From Gnetum montanum (Eukaryota; Streptophyta; Gnetopsida; Gnetales; Gnetaceae), in the NCBI GenBank assembly GCA_015680685.1, contig MNCI01006558.1, forward strand, positions 5,975-69,974: a DNA stretch of 64,000 nt. Reading direction: 5' to 3'. The notes beneath the pieces were generated by a model. The model worked only from the letters and a program-made list of their open reading frames with translations. It was not told where the DNA came from and did not search any database. Both the position numbers and the translations under genes were made by a program. Positions within the stretch are counted from its first letter, which is position 1, and each line of letters opens with the position of its first letter. This document shows, one piece after another, positions 45,967 through 57,844 of the stretch.

Positions 45967-46776
45967 TGATGAGTCGTCATTTAGGGTGACCACGATATCG
46001 CATGCCTAGCTGCGATATCACATACGTGATATCACAACCTATCTCCTCATCTATAAATAAGAGGTAGAAAGATGAGTTTTAGGAGTTAATTCTTAGTTCC
46101 TTACCCAAACTCTTGCAATTTTTCCTTCTTAGAGTTAGAATTATTTCCCATTGTATGCCCGTAGTGTGGTGATTGTAATTATACGACATCCTTATTCGAG
46201 TGTGACATACTTGGACACACACATGACCGGAAATGAAGATTGAGATTACTTCATCATTGCAGCATTCACTTAGTTTATTTATTTAATTTTTATTTACTAC
46301 TTTCTTAGTTAATCTCTCTCACCCTTAAACTCCTATTAAACACGGAATGAGTACAACTTGATTACGAGCATTTAAGTGTGACTACTTGGTAACCCAGTAG
46401 CGTACCTAGGATCTGCGCTTGGTAATCCCAGTAGTAGTCATGCACAAAGTCCAAGACATGTACTAATAATCAAGGAACAAATGCTCATCACACTTAGGCT
46501 AGTTTAGATTCTCTCACCCTTTCTCTCCTAGCTTAGTTAATATTATCTTCCATTGTCTTCAGGAGTAGCATTAGATTAGAAACACATCATACACTTCACT
46601 TTGGACTAAACCATATATGACAAAGCTAATACTAGTCCAGGTGGGAAGATAGTGAACTGTGACCTAAGGCTAACTTTCTAGATGCCACAACTAGTCCATC
46701 TGCGGAGTTTGACCGGATTGCACGTGTAACGCTCGTATTTGTATGGTTGAGTGTAGGGGTACCTCGCCACTCATCA
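45967..46776 (+). repeat. 3' LTR of element C
   Basis: It begins TGATGAGTCGTCAT and ends CGCCACTCATCA. It contains GCGATATCAC motifs and a TATA box (CTATAAATAAGAGG near 46050). ATTCC follows as target duplication. Confidence 0.9.
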
Positions 46777-46781
46777 ATTCC

Positions 46782-48944
46782 TAAATTTGTAGGATGCTAT
46801 GATTCTAATTCATAACATCATTTGCAAGCCTTCAATGATGCTTGCATATTACAAAATATTGAAAGTGGGTGGTAAAAGCTTAAGCTCTTTGTTAGGACAC
46901 TAATTGATAAAGCCAAAGTATGGTATAGATCCTTGAAGCCAAATTCAATCCATCAATGGTCTACAATGTTGAAACTCTTCAACAAGAAAAACCAAACCTA
47001 TTTAATAGTGTCCAACCTAAGGAAACAAATCCAAGGATGGAAACAAGGACAACATGAACCCTTGGATATGAGCCGTAGATAGATACTATTCTCTACTAAA
47101 TAAATGTCTAGGCCATGGTTTCTCTAAAGATCAAGTTTTCCACATCATATATGGGCTTCATAGTCAAACAAGAGAGATCCTTGGGATGTATGCTCAAGTT
47201 CAATTATATAAACTAGAAATCCATCAGATTGAAAAGCTAATCGAGCATGTGGAAAAAGAAGGAGAGATATGTAAATGAGAGAATGCTAAGAAATATTATT
47301 GGGACCTAACTCTTCAAAAGAAAAGGGTCCATATCTATGATGAGGAAAAAGAGGCATCTCTCGATTAGGTGATTTCACAACAAAACTTATCAATACAAAA
47401 GTCTATTGATGAGCTTGAAGCAAGGTTAGATAAGATGCTATAATGGATAAATAAGAAAGTTACAACTTTCATAGAAACTATAGAGGAGAGTGTAGCACAA
47501 AAAAAAAAAAAAATCAAGTGATCACAACAAAAGAAGGAAAAGGGACCAAGAGCCAGGTAAGAACACTGATCAACAAAAAGGAAAAATGGCTGTAGAAGAA
47601 GAGGCTATAGACTCAACCATTGAAGAAGATGATGGATGTGAAATTTGCCTATATGACCATCCAAAGGGCTATTTCCCAGTCATGTTATATCTACATGAGT
47701 ATTGGGCCTTTGCATTGAATCCCAAGTTTGTACAAAAGTAAATGTCTCTAAAATTACCTTTCTCACAAGGTAATCATAGATAGTTCTACAACCAACTGTA
47801 CTATCCTAGTGGGACTTTTTATTAGCCTCAAAACTATGATAAACCACAGTGGCAAAAGCCATAGTCATGGGAGAGGCCATCATCAAACCAACACTATCCT
47901 TACTGCCAGCCAGGCTTGTTCTACTTCCTCTACTTCAAATCGCTACTACCACTCTCCCGAATATCATTGACTTGCAACATCTATTGAAGGATTACCACCT
48001 CACACCTCTTACCCTCCATCATATTCTCAATGTTCTCATACTTCCCTCCATTATATGTCACCAATAACAACATAGGAAGGTTCAACACCATAACATCAAT
48101 GGAAAAATGTGACTTGTGTTGCAAACATACAAAGAAATGATAATGCTAGCAGATGTTCATCACAATCTCAGAAATGTCCTTTCTTTAGGATGGTTCCCAT
48201 GCATAAGCATAACACTCATGGACCTACTAACTCATCCAAACTAGCATAATTCCAATCAAGTGCAACACCCTTCCTTTCATGACCAATGTCTTTCAATCCT
48301 ATGCAAGGGCCAACATCTGTTGTTCCTTCAACACCTAACAGAAGCAATGAATCTAGCATTGTGAAGAGATAGAAGAATCCATGCATTACTAATAATAGTA
48401 AAGGGTGTTGTTGTGGGCCAAAAATTCAAAATATCAACATAACCCACAACAAAGTTCAGGAGCAAGTGTGTGAGAAAAAACCAATATACATAGTAGCCAA
48501 TAAACTAGAAGACATTTAGTGGGTTGAAAATGAGAATATAAAATTATTTCAAATATGCATAGAGGCAACTGATTTACTTATTAGTTCTAGACTTAAGAAA
48601 ATAGACCAAACAGAGGACTTAGGGACACATATATCTTACTCTCTGATTATACACTAGAAAAGGATATTAAACATGAAGACTTGGGAATTAAAATAGAAAA
48701 TTAAAAATAAGAAGCAAACATAACTAGATCCAAAAAAATGGAAATACCTTTAAGTCTAGATGAAGATATGTCTTTGAATGATCCAAATGAGACTATCACC
48801 AATGTTAGATCTGCTACCACAGGATTAATTTAATTAATAATGGTGATAGATGGAAAACTAGTGGTGTATAGCCAAGGGATTGTGCAGTCCATCTCCCAAA
48901 TATGTGACCATAAGATTAGTCATGGGGGAGATGCTCCATCTTAG
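46782..48944 (+). pseudogene. gag of element D, 3' part (after the C insertion)
   Basis: It continues the D gag with KFVGCYDSN, then AKVWYRSLKPNSI, NLRKQIQGWKQGQHEPLD, CLGHGF and TREILGMYAQVQLY. A charged segment is followed by the variant knuckle CEICLYDHPKGYFPVM (near 47640), in which the last cysteine is lost. The tail ends with SHGGDAPS before TAG (48942-48944), matching SYGGYPPF of A and C. Stops and frame changes are frequent. Confidence 0.85.
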
Positions 48945-50276
48945 TTCAAGAACTAATAAATGTTCTTCATCTTTTTTTTATTTGACAATTTTTTATCATT
49001 TTAATATTTCTTCCAAAATTTTCTAATTCTTCATATGTTTTCCATTTCTTATTATTTTTCTTTTGTTTATATTTTTCTCTTTTCTTGAGTCGTTCTCTTT
49101 ATGTTTTATAAATGTATTTTATGTTTTTATTAATAATATTGCCAAGTCATGATGCAGAAGTCAACACTATGTGTTGGGTTTTTGTGCTATGCTATCAAGA
49201 TGATTGGGTAAGTAATTGTGTAAAGCAATGAGACCACCTCATTTATCCCTCTATTCCTTTGAATAAAAGGTCTTTTTCATGGAAATAATTTGGTTATTCT
49301 TTCATGAAACTAAAGTTAATCAAATGTTAATGGTAAGGGTGTGACCTCGAGGGGACTTTTTGAGTTTTCTTCTTGTCTTCCTTCATGTGGTTTATGAAAC
49401 TTCTTGGAATGTATCCTCACTCCTTTGCTGACCAATAGCAAGAAGCTAAAAGTCATTGCATCATGGTATGGACTTGGTCTAAACTTGGACAGATAGGTAT
49501 ACTAATCATTTTAATCACATTTTTCACAAGAACCTATTGTGGACATGCTCCAGTACCTTACATTCCTATCTTTGCAATCCCTTCTCATCTCATTATTCAC
49601 CTCACTACTGCATGCGATTATGAGCCTTTTGGTTTTGTGTCGTATAGTACAACATCCAAACCATGGAAATTGTGTGTTGTTTGGAACAAAGGCATGGTAT
49701 ACATTTAACTTCTTGGCTGCCCATGGACATCTATAGAATTGGTTATGCAAGGGCATTATGGTAGGAGCCTGCTTTGGGGAGGACCCACTTGCATACCTTT
49801 TGTTGATCATGGCTTTGAACTAACCTTCACATATTTTAGAAAGTCAATTATAGTTTCTTTGAATTTATGCATAATCTTGGGACTACTTCTCATCATTGTC
49901 AATTACTTTTTTTACTTTTTCTTAATTTTTTGTTAAAGTATCATTCCAGATCAATATTTCTTGGCTATCTTCTGAATTAGACCTTTAGTTTTAATTGTTT
50001 AAAAACTTGTGTGCTTTCGGAGTTATGCTTATTAGTCATAGGGGGCTAGGGATGTCCACTTTAAAATTTTTCAAACATCCTATTTTTGAACATCATGGTA
50101 ACTAATAGTAATTAATCAAAATAATGTGAATAATTTGATGTTTTAGTTACCTCATAGACTTGGGCATAATATGCTATCATCACCTTGTGCTTAAATGAAA
50201 ACTAAGGGATCTAAAAAGGGTTAATTATTAAGGGAAATTTACCAAAACTAACGTTGTCCTTTGGTGACTATAGTTG
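48945..50276 (+). other. Non-coding spacer of element D
   Basis: It is T-rich and aligns in blocks with the spacers of A and C (GGTGTGACCTCGAGGGGACTT, GGGGAGGACCCACTTGCATA). It ends with ACTAACGTTGTCCTTTGGTG and an AG at 50272-50273 just before the ORF2 remnant. Confidence 0.65.
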
Positions 50277-50550
50277 ATGCTAAAAGAAATGCCTAAGGAA
50301 CAAGGTCTTTTGCTAGGCACGAAAATGAAGCCAAGAGGGGGACAATGGAGGATATGTCCATGGAAAAATTATAGCACATACAAGATAGTAGCTTTAGCAT
50401 CACATGTTTACTAAATCCATGAGATGATGAGAAGAAATTTTAGTCCATCCTTCAAGAATGTTTCACATAACCAGAGAAGCATTGACATAACAATAAAGGC
50501 TTAAATTTTTCCATCGCTAGCAACAATAAGAAGAATCATATTCAATAGAT
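50277..50550 (+). pseudogene. ORF2 remnant of element D, internally deleted
   Basis: ATGCTAAAAGAA at the expected place matches the ATGGCCCCTAAAAGA start in A. Near 50430 the reading DDEKKF, stop, SILQE matches the conserved ORF2 end (TEEEKLQAILQ) of element C. Almost all of the central region is missing, as in A but with different remaining sequence. Confidence 0.5.
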
Positions 50551-50763
50551 TTTTAAAGATCTCTACAAATCTTGTAATCTTTAATGTCAATCAAGTCTTT
50601 TTTTCACTCTGTCATTTTGTATGCATCCACTTGAATAAAATTTTGTAGTGCCGCACTCAAAGTTAGTTAGTAGTTAGAATTAATTAATAATCACATCATT
50701 CCATATTTTTTGTAAAGAAAGCTTGGTCCTATCCTGTTAACTTGAGGATGAGATTTTATTCGA

Positions 50764-50774
50764 TCATGGGGGTA
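50764..50774 (+). other. Polypurine-tract-like sequence of element D
   Basis: TCATGGGGGTA immediately precedes the 3' LTR. Confidence 0.65.
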
Positions 50775-51845
50775 TGATGAAGAATTAGTTATTTGTGTCA
50801 ATGTAGCCCTTTGATGCAGCTACTTAAACATAGTCGCTTCGAGGCAGCTGCTTCAACAAAGCTATTTCATTGCCGCCACTTTAACACAGCTACTTTGATG
50901 TAGCTACCTCGACATAGCTGCTTCGACATAGCTACTTCGAAGCAACTATGTCAACTAGGTCCCTTTGACAAGGCCTTATCAATGTAGCCTCATTAATGTA
51001 AATCATGCATTGATGAGGCCTCATCAATGCATGCAATGATGAGGCCTCATCAATGCATGCAATGATGTGTTGACAAAGCCCCATTGATGTAGTGTTTATT
51101 TTTGACTATAAATACCCATGCTCCTACCATGTATTGGCATTCTTTGGTCAATAGAGTAGTTGAAGTCTTGTAGTTTTATGTTGTAGTCTTAGAAAATAGT
51201 CAGTGAATGCCTTTTGTGTGGATTTGAGTTAGTTGTATGACATCTTATTCAAGTGGCATTGTACCTGGACACATTCCATGACTAACAATAATATCGAGAT
51301 TGATTCTTATTCATTGTAGCACTTTGACTTAGATTAGATTTACTTTCCATGCAATTTACATTTCATGTACTTAGTTAATATTTACATTTTCATGCATATT
51401 AATGAACTGGCGGAATGAGCATGACCAGTTTTGAGCATAAACACGTATTCACTTGGTAATCCCAATAGCGTTATTGCTTGGTTCATCTAGTAGCATAGTG
51501 GATACATGGGTTCATGATGTGTATGGCAAGCTGTGAAAAGACACTCATTGCCTATAGACTAGTTTAGACTTTACTTTTCATTGTTAATTAGTTTAAATAA
51601 TTAATTTCTTCATTATCATTAGGAGTAGCATAAGGCTAAAACAACATCAAGAATCATATGCCTGAGTTTAGACTAAACCATTTGTGACAAAAATACCACT
51701 AGTCCAAGTGGGAAGATAGCGAACTGCGATCAAGGTATAATGATTTAGATGCCACAAGTGGTCCCATCCATAGAATTTGACCAAATTGTGCATGAACACT
51801 TATGATTCATATGGTTGGTTGTAGGGAGTACCTTACTACTCATCA
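50775..51845 (+). repeat. 3' LTR of element D
   Basis: It runs from TGATGAAGAATTAG to TACTACTCATCA, the longest LTR here at 1071 bases. The first 180 bases are a degenerate minisatellite around CTACTTCGACATAG and GCAGCTGCTTCGA. A palindrome block follows (51004-51063), then a TATA box (CTATAAATACCCATG near 51106). GATAC follows at 51846-51850. Confidence 0.9.
51004..51063. repeat. Perfect 30-bp palindrome and 26-bp tandem repeat in the D 3' LTR
   Basis: 51004-51033 is a perfect inverted repeat centred on GAGG/CCTC. A 26-base unit starting GATGAGGCCTCATCAATGCA occurs twice (51012-51037 and 51038-51063). The 5' LTR of D (near 36990-37040) has related but non-palindromic sequence. Confidence 0.9.
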
Positions 51846-51850
51846 GATAC

Positions 51851-52614
51851 ACTAGCCTCTAGGAAGTGAACTTTCCCTAATAATCATTCATTACCTTCCC
51901 AATTACACTTGTGATATGCGAAGGTATGGTTAAGTTTAATTGAGGCATATGATTTTTATTATTTTTATGTTTTATGGTTTGGGTGCTTAAAATAAAGGAT
52001 GAAAGAAATGAAGTAATTTAATTGCTAATTTAATCTAACTAACTAATCCTAACATAATTATCTATCTCCACATATCGTACACATCCTAAACACATATAAA
52101 GTTGCTAGATTACCAAATGTTAAGTGTTACTAGGGTTACCAAGTATCATGCGCATGCTCAAAGTGGTCGTACTTATGTGATTAATTCATTGCTATTTGAT
52201 CTAGCTTAATCTACCTTAATTTAGCTTAATTTAGCTTAATTACTTAAAACCATTAAATAAAATTTCTAAAAACATTGAATGCATGAAGAAAATATTTATT
52301 CTAGCCATAGTTTGCAAGGTTTATTAGAAAGCTCATCTTTATTACTACACACACTGCCATGCTTAGGTACAATTGCACTTGAATAAAGATCTGTATACTC
52401 AATGAATCCTACTATAGGAACTTGGGAAAATATTCTAACTTTGGAAAAGAAAAACTATAAGAGTTTTGCTACATTATGATAAATATTGCCATAAATATAG
52501 TGGGTGAGTACTTTTTTATAGGAAGAAATAGACACTATGTTGACAGGGCCACATTAATGCATTAAATCATGCATTGACGAGGCTTATTTGATGTAGCTAA
52601 TTTATGATTCATCA
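51851..52614 (-). repeat. 3' LTR of element E, main piece (right of the D insertion)
   Basis: On the minus strand the LTR starts TGATGAATCATAAATTAGC at 52614, directly after a purine-rich tract (GTCATGGAGGTA, 52615-52626). It carries a TATA-like CTATAAAAAAGTACTC and continues to the D insertion point at 51851. Confidence 0.8.
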
Positions 52615-52827
52615 TACCTCCATGACTAAATGAAAACTTGTCCTCAAGTTCTTTAGAAATTTGGAAAGGTATGGAATTATTAACTGATGATAGAGATATG
52701 AAAAACACACACAAACACTAAGTGCTTAAGTGTATGGATATACAATAATTACAAAATTTTTTGGTGTTCAAGACTACAAAATTTAACAAATAAAATTCCT
52801 TTGATGGCAAGAAGACAAGAACGAATA

Positions 52828-55687
52828 TTAAATGGTCCTAGGTGATGGAGGTTCTTGAGGTTGCAAGGGACCTTGTCTTACTTTAGGCTCATGCGATGGT
52901 TGAGGTTTTTGTAGTTGTCCTACTATGGCTACAACTCTGGTGGAAGATGGAAAGCATCCAACAATGCTTTCATCTTCGCCTCCTTACTCTTGGAATCGTG
53001 CATGGTCCACGTAGCTTTGTCAACGTGGGCTAGAATGGGCACATCCCAAGGATAGGGAATTATTGGAAACAACTCCTTGACATTAACAAACTAGGCAAAA
53101 AATCATTTGCATTCAATGTTGAATGCCCTGATTACATTCTATAATTCCTAGTAATCATTCATTCTTTTGGCTAGGCTCTCAATAGTTGATCTTTCATTAG
53201 TGAATATTGCCTTGAGAACTTTGAGTTTAGCATTTGTAGTCTCAAGGATTTTCTTGGTTTCCTTGTGGTGCTTAAACTCTACCTCGTATAGAAAGTACAA
53301 GTTGGCCACTTGCTTCTCCAACTCTAACCATGGTCATCCACCAGTCAACATTGTTAGGTTTGCATATCAAAGATTGGAAAGCTCCATGTATTCTATCATG
53401 TCTTTGATTTGCAACTCCTTCATGTGGATCTTTTCTTTGTTGTAGGCATCTATCCCATCAATGATAGGTTGCCACACATCTTTTCCTTGTTGGAGTTGCT
53501 AGAGGGTTTCATTAACTTTTACCTTAGTCATCTAGATGTGTTTTTCATTAACTTCTTTTTGTAGGCCAACCTAATCTCTATAGTGGTTCTTAACTCTCTT
53601 AAATTTGAGAGCCTCATTCTGCTAGGCAGTAATCTCAATCATAGATTTTTGGCATAAGGCTCGAACTTCCTCCATAGATAAAATTTCTATTTTCTATTGC
53701 CAATCTCTTAATCTTAGTGTTCACCCTAACTAGCTACTCCTACTATTAATGGATGAATTCTTGTATCTGCTGTTTCTACACATCAACATTCTGCAGGTGA
53801 TGATTCTTTGTTGTCAACATCTCATTCTCTAGGTGCATTTGGAGCAAGTCCTTCTAAACTGAATATGCCTTGGCCTTAGCCATGGACTTGTCAAAGGCAA
53901 CCATCACCATTCTCTCCTTAACCTATTTAAGTTTGTCTTGAAGTTGTTGAAAAGATTCATCTCTTGTTAGTGTAGGGTTGAGGAGTGTGAAATTAGCAAA
54001 ATGGGCTCTTAATTTAGCAACCTCTATGGCAAGTGTTGGTTTTGTGCTTGAGCCATTTCAATTTTCCTTTCTAGAATGATGCATTTTCCCTTTGCTTCAA
54101 GTAGCTCTGAGTAGGTTGTAGTGATGTTATTTTGAAAATCAAAGATATCTAGAATCAATTGCCTAATTTCCACTAGTTGGTTTAGTAACTCCTTGTGTTG
54201 GGTTACACTCAATTAGCAGCTAACAGTTCCCATAGATGTTTGCACATCTTTGAGTGCAGAAACATCTGGTACAAATGTTGCGGGTGCATTTAGTACTTTG
54301 ACAATCCAATCAACAACCACTTTTTTTGTGGTTTTCTACCCTTGGTGTTGCATCACCAAGATGCCTCCTTTCCCTCCTCCAAGCATATGAAAAAGGTAGT
54401 GGCATTCTCAAAGATTTCTAGGAATTGCTATTATTGTGAGAGAGAAACTATTACCTCTTAAGCACTAGGGTTTGATCTCATGGGTAGCTGCATTCTTTGG
54501 GCTAAGAATATTTTCCCACCTTCCTATATTTGACTAATTGTTCAAGCCACTTGGTTGAGGTGACTCATTTATAGAATGGGACATAGATGGATCCCCATCA
54601 CTTGTTCCTACTTGCTACTCCCACTCATGCAAGAGCTATTCTCAAATTTCATGTAGGTGTTCAATGGCTGCATGGGCCTTCAACATTATTTTTTGAGTGG
54701 GTGGTGGAGGTGGTGGTTGCTACTCCTCTTCTTTGGACATGGTAGAGGTCTTTTCTTTCATCATCTCAGACTAGGAGATTATGGGAGTATGCCTAATTGT
54801 GTCATTTGCATAACGAATTATCCTTGTCCTTTTATAGAGTTTTCTGATAAGGCATGGAATGTGTAGGATTTTCCTTCTACATTCATTTTCCTTGAAGCAC
54901 TTTTTCATTTCTAGATGTATTAGCTATGGAAGATTTATAGGTAATCTCTCACTTAAAGTGGTACATGCATGGGTATAGAAAGTAGTCACCTTGCTGGGTG
55001 TCATCATCGAATTGAGGTGATAAGCCTTTATCTTAAAGTGTATGTGGTTCACCGGTGTGAGTGTTTCAAACTTCTTGTAGTCAACCCATAACACTACTAG
55101 GTATACTTTCTTTTTGCCTTTGGATCTACATTCATGAAGATCTTTGCTAGATGGATCCCAAAATCAGGTAAATCGAGAGCCTATGCAATAGCTTTTGCTA
55201 AGTAGGACACCTAAATGTCCTTGATTCTCATATTGGCTTCTACCTTTCAGTTTTTCTAGAAGAGATACGTCTCTTCCATGTACCACTCCCCATTAGAAGT
55301 GATGATTGGTCACATGGGAGAGTTTTGTAGTTATGTCTTAACTTCTGGTCGAGCATTTTCTAAGAATGGTCCAAAGTTTAGTTCTTAGAGGATTGAGCAT
55401 TGGACACCATGAGGCTTAATTGCATCAAGATAGGCTTATGTCAATGTGACCTTAAGTCTTGGTATGAGCCCAGGTGTGTCTCCTCTTTGAGATTGTTCAG
55501 TTGCAGTCTCTTCTTTAGAAATCTATTAAATAGATTCCACTTTGGGATCCTTCCAAAGAGGTCCCATTGCATGATTTTTTGTTACATGTTCTTGGGTTTG
55601 TTCTTGTTGTTTCCTTCCAACTCTAGGTCATTTGTTCCTTAGTTGTGATAGTTTTCCTTCCTGCGACTATTTCAGTCTTGGTGCCAT
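52828..55687 (-). pseudogene. ORF2 (env-position protein) of element E
   Basis: Minus-strand start MAPRLK at 55687-55685, similar in length to ORF2 of element C (2.86 versus 2.84 kb). A coiled-coil-like stretch is seen at 54024-54212 (KELLNQLVEIRQLILDIF). The end (LQPQEPPSPRT before a stop at 52830-52828) matches the Pro-rich end of C. The bases before the ATG (CTAACCCTTGG to GATCACAT) align with the acceptor region of C, but the AG has become AT. Many stops and frame changes are present. Confidence 0.65.
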
Positions 55688-57844
55688 ATGTGATCACAAC
55701 ATGACCAAGGGTTAGCATTTAATGTATAACTTGAAATAGTTGGGATACCTTATCTCTTTGAGAAAGTTACACCTAGCTAAGTTGTGATCATGGTTGATTT
55801 GATCATTTCAATTATTATTTTATTCTTATTTTAATATTAATAATTAATTTTAGGTTTACTAGAGTTTGTTGGAAGGGTTAACTCTCAAAAAATGATGGTT
55901 TAATGTTGTTCTATTCATTAGCCNTTTAACTCTCAAAAAATGATGGTTTAATGTTGTTCTATTCATTAGCCCTTTGGGGGATTTAGAAAAATTTAGAAAA
56001 ATTTTCATCAAAAACCTTAAGATTTGTAGTTCCCATGACTAAGAGTTTACCTTTGGTAACTATAGGATTGAAGAATGGAGTGATTTGGAAAAATGGTGTG
56101 AAAGGTATGGGCTATGGAAGGTTTTGGGCTCTAAAAAATGACAAAAACTCTTCTCTCATTTTGAAGCAAATGACGCAAAATTTCATAGTATTGGTAGTAT
56201 TTATAGAATTTTTACACTGCATTAATGGGGCCTAGTCAACACGATTATTGACCATCATTGACCAAGTCAAAATTTGAAAAAATATAAGAATTTTTTGAAT
56301 GAAATGGGGATCAAATGAAAGCTCAAAAAGCCAGAAATATGATGAAAATATTAGAAGAGGATTTTAAAATTTAGAAAATGGAGAAATGACTAGTGAATGA
56401 AATTTCATGAGAAAGGATGCCTTAAGAAGCACACAGTTTGATGCATGAGGGAGCACACTAAAGATTTTGATTGTAGAAACATCTAAGGGTAAGGAACTTA
56501 ACTAACTAGACCATGAGATATGTAAGTGGGTCCTCCTGACATCTGCACATACCCTTTTTGCCCTTGCATAACCTCAACTAAGGAGTTTGTGAGCCTCATA
56601 GGTGATTAATGGTTATGAAAAGTTATGGACCAAACTTGAAGAATCTATTTAAGAATTTCAACACATTAAACTAAGACATTAGACAAAATCATAGACAATC
56701 ATTAGTGAAGTAAGTTATGGAAGCATTAATGGATGATAGAGAGAGTGGAATGTAGTTCCCAATCCTAGTTAGATGAAGTCCCTTGTGAAATTTGTGGTTA
56801 AATAACCCCATTGGGTCCAACCTTAGTCTAGACCAAAACCAACCACTTTCAGTGACTTTGCATTACCACTATAAGACCAATCCACCACCTTGAGACACAA
56901 GAATGCTCCCATAGACAACCACCATTCCTTATTTGACAAGAAAGGAGAAGTAGAAAGTGAGAAAGGGGCTTAGTTAGAAGGGACCTTTAGGCATGGGTAA
57001 CATCTCTTTCTAGTTCCATAACCAATTCTTATAGCCCATTTATGTTATTTAAGAAATGTTCTTTAAATTCCCATCATTGTTTTTTTTTATGGGAACAACA
57101 CCATGCAAAGACATATGCAACTTCCTATTATTGGTTGACACAGAATGGTAGGAAATCCATGAAAAAAACACATGCACTCAAGCAAGTAGAGAGGTACCAA
57201 GAATATTGAATCTCCTTGAAGCCATACCCTTTTCAAATGTTTGAATCTTTTCCAACCTTGGAAACTACCAAGGTCACAAGTTTGTTAAGGTTTTATTAAT
57301 GAAAGAGGGATCTCATATTTCCAAAATAAGGAAAACCATAGAGTTGTGGATGGGTGGATGACATGGACTCATTGCTTTCTCCATGAAAAAAACAACCTCA
57401 TCTTAGTTATTAGTCATCAAAATTTAAAAATAGAAACTAGACATTAGCAATCAAATACATTAAGTACAAATCACCATTAGTAACCAACAATAGCATCACT
57501 GTGTCTTGTTGGCAATAAGGCACTTTATTAATAAAAATAATGAGAAAATCACACCAAAATAGAGTAAAATATTCAAGAAAAAATAAAACATACTAATGAT
57601 GTTATAAAAAATTGGAAAAATTAATAAAGTAAAAATAACAAGGTGTAAGATAAAGAAGACATAAAACAAAATGTTGTAAAAATAACAAAGTGTTAAATAA
57701 AAATGTGAAAGAAAAAGATAAAAAACTAAGAAGCCACTATAATGATTGGCATGGATGGCTATCTCCCCTACAACTAAGTTGAAAGGAAAAGATCCAAAAA
57801 ATTGAGTATGGTTGTCCATTCAATAAGGCATTTGTTGCACTGGC
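55688..57844 (-). other. Non-coding spacer between pol and ORF2 of element E
   Basis: About 2.1 kb without a long coding frame. The block GTAAGTGGGTCCTCC (56523-56537, plus strand) is the complement of the GGAGGACCCACTT block in the spacers of A, C and D, so the spacer is ancestral to both element types. A hydrophobic minus-strand frame at 57496-57819 lies just after the pol stop and may be chance in T-rich DNA. Confidence 0.6.
55878..55971. other. Single N flanked by identical 46-nt copies (probable assembly join)
   Basis: 55878-55923 and 55926-55971 are identical and separated by two bases including the N at 55924, the same pattern and length as at 45273. Confidence 0.85.

Larger units (their letters stand above)
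38121..46776 (+). mobile_element. Element C: pol-less Athila-type element with full-length ORF2, inserted in gag of D
   Basis: LTRs lie at 38121-38944 and 45967-46776. ATTCC is present on both sides (38116-38120 and 46777-46781), a perfect target duplication. Internal order is tRNA-Asp-type primer site, gag in a single frame with several stops, a 1.9 kb spacer, a long ORF2 behind an acceptor-like AG, and a purine tract. There is no protease, reverse transcriptase or integrase. It is the longest of the three pol-less copies because its ORF2 is not deleted. Confidence 0.9.
36815..51845 (+). mobile_element. Element D: pol-less Athila-type element inserted in the LTR of E and interrupted by C
   Basis: The LTRs begin TGATGAAG (36815 and 50775), the right one ends CTCATCA at 51845, and GATAC flanks both sides (36810-36814, 51846-51850). 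Removing element C and one ATTCC copy leaves about 6.4 kb with gag, spacer, a short ORF2 remnant, a purine tract and the 3' LTR, but no pol. The 5' LTR lacks its last 390 or so bases and the primer site, so D could no longer be copied even if the proteins were supplied. Confidence 0.9.

Noticed and set aside
57496-57819. Minus-strand hydrophobic frame after pol of element E as an envelope protein
   Set aside because: It is a T-rich run just after the pol stop without a signal peptide, conserved motif or counterpart in element B or C. Chance is the simpler explanation.
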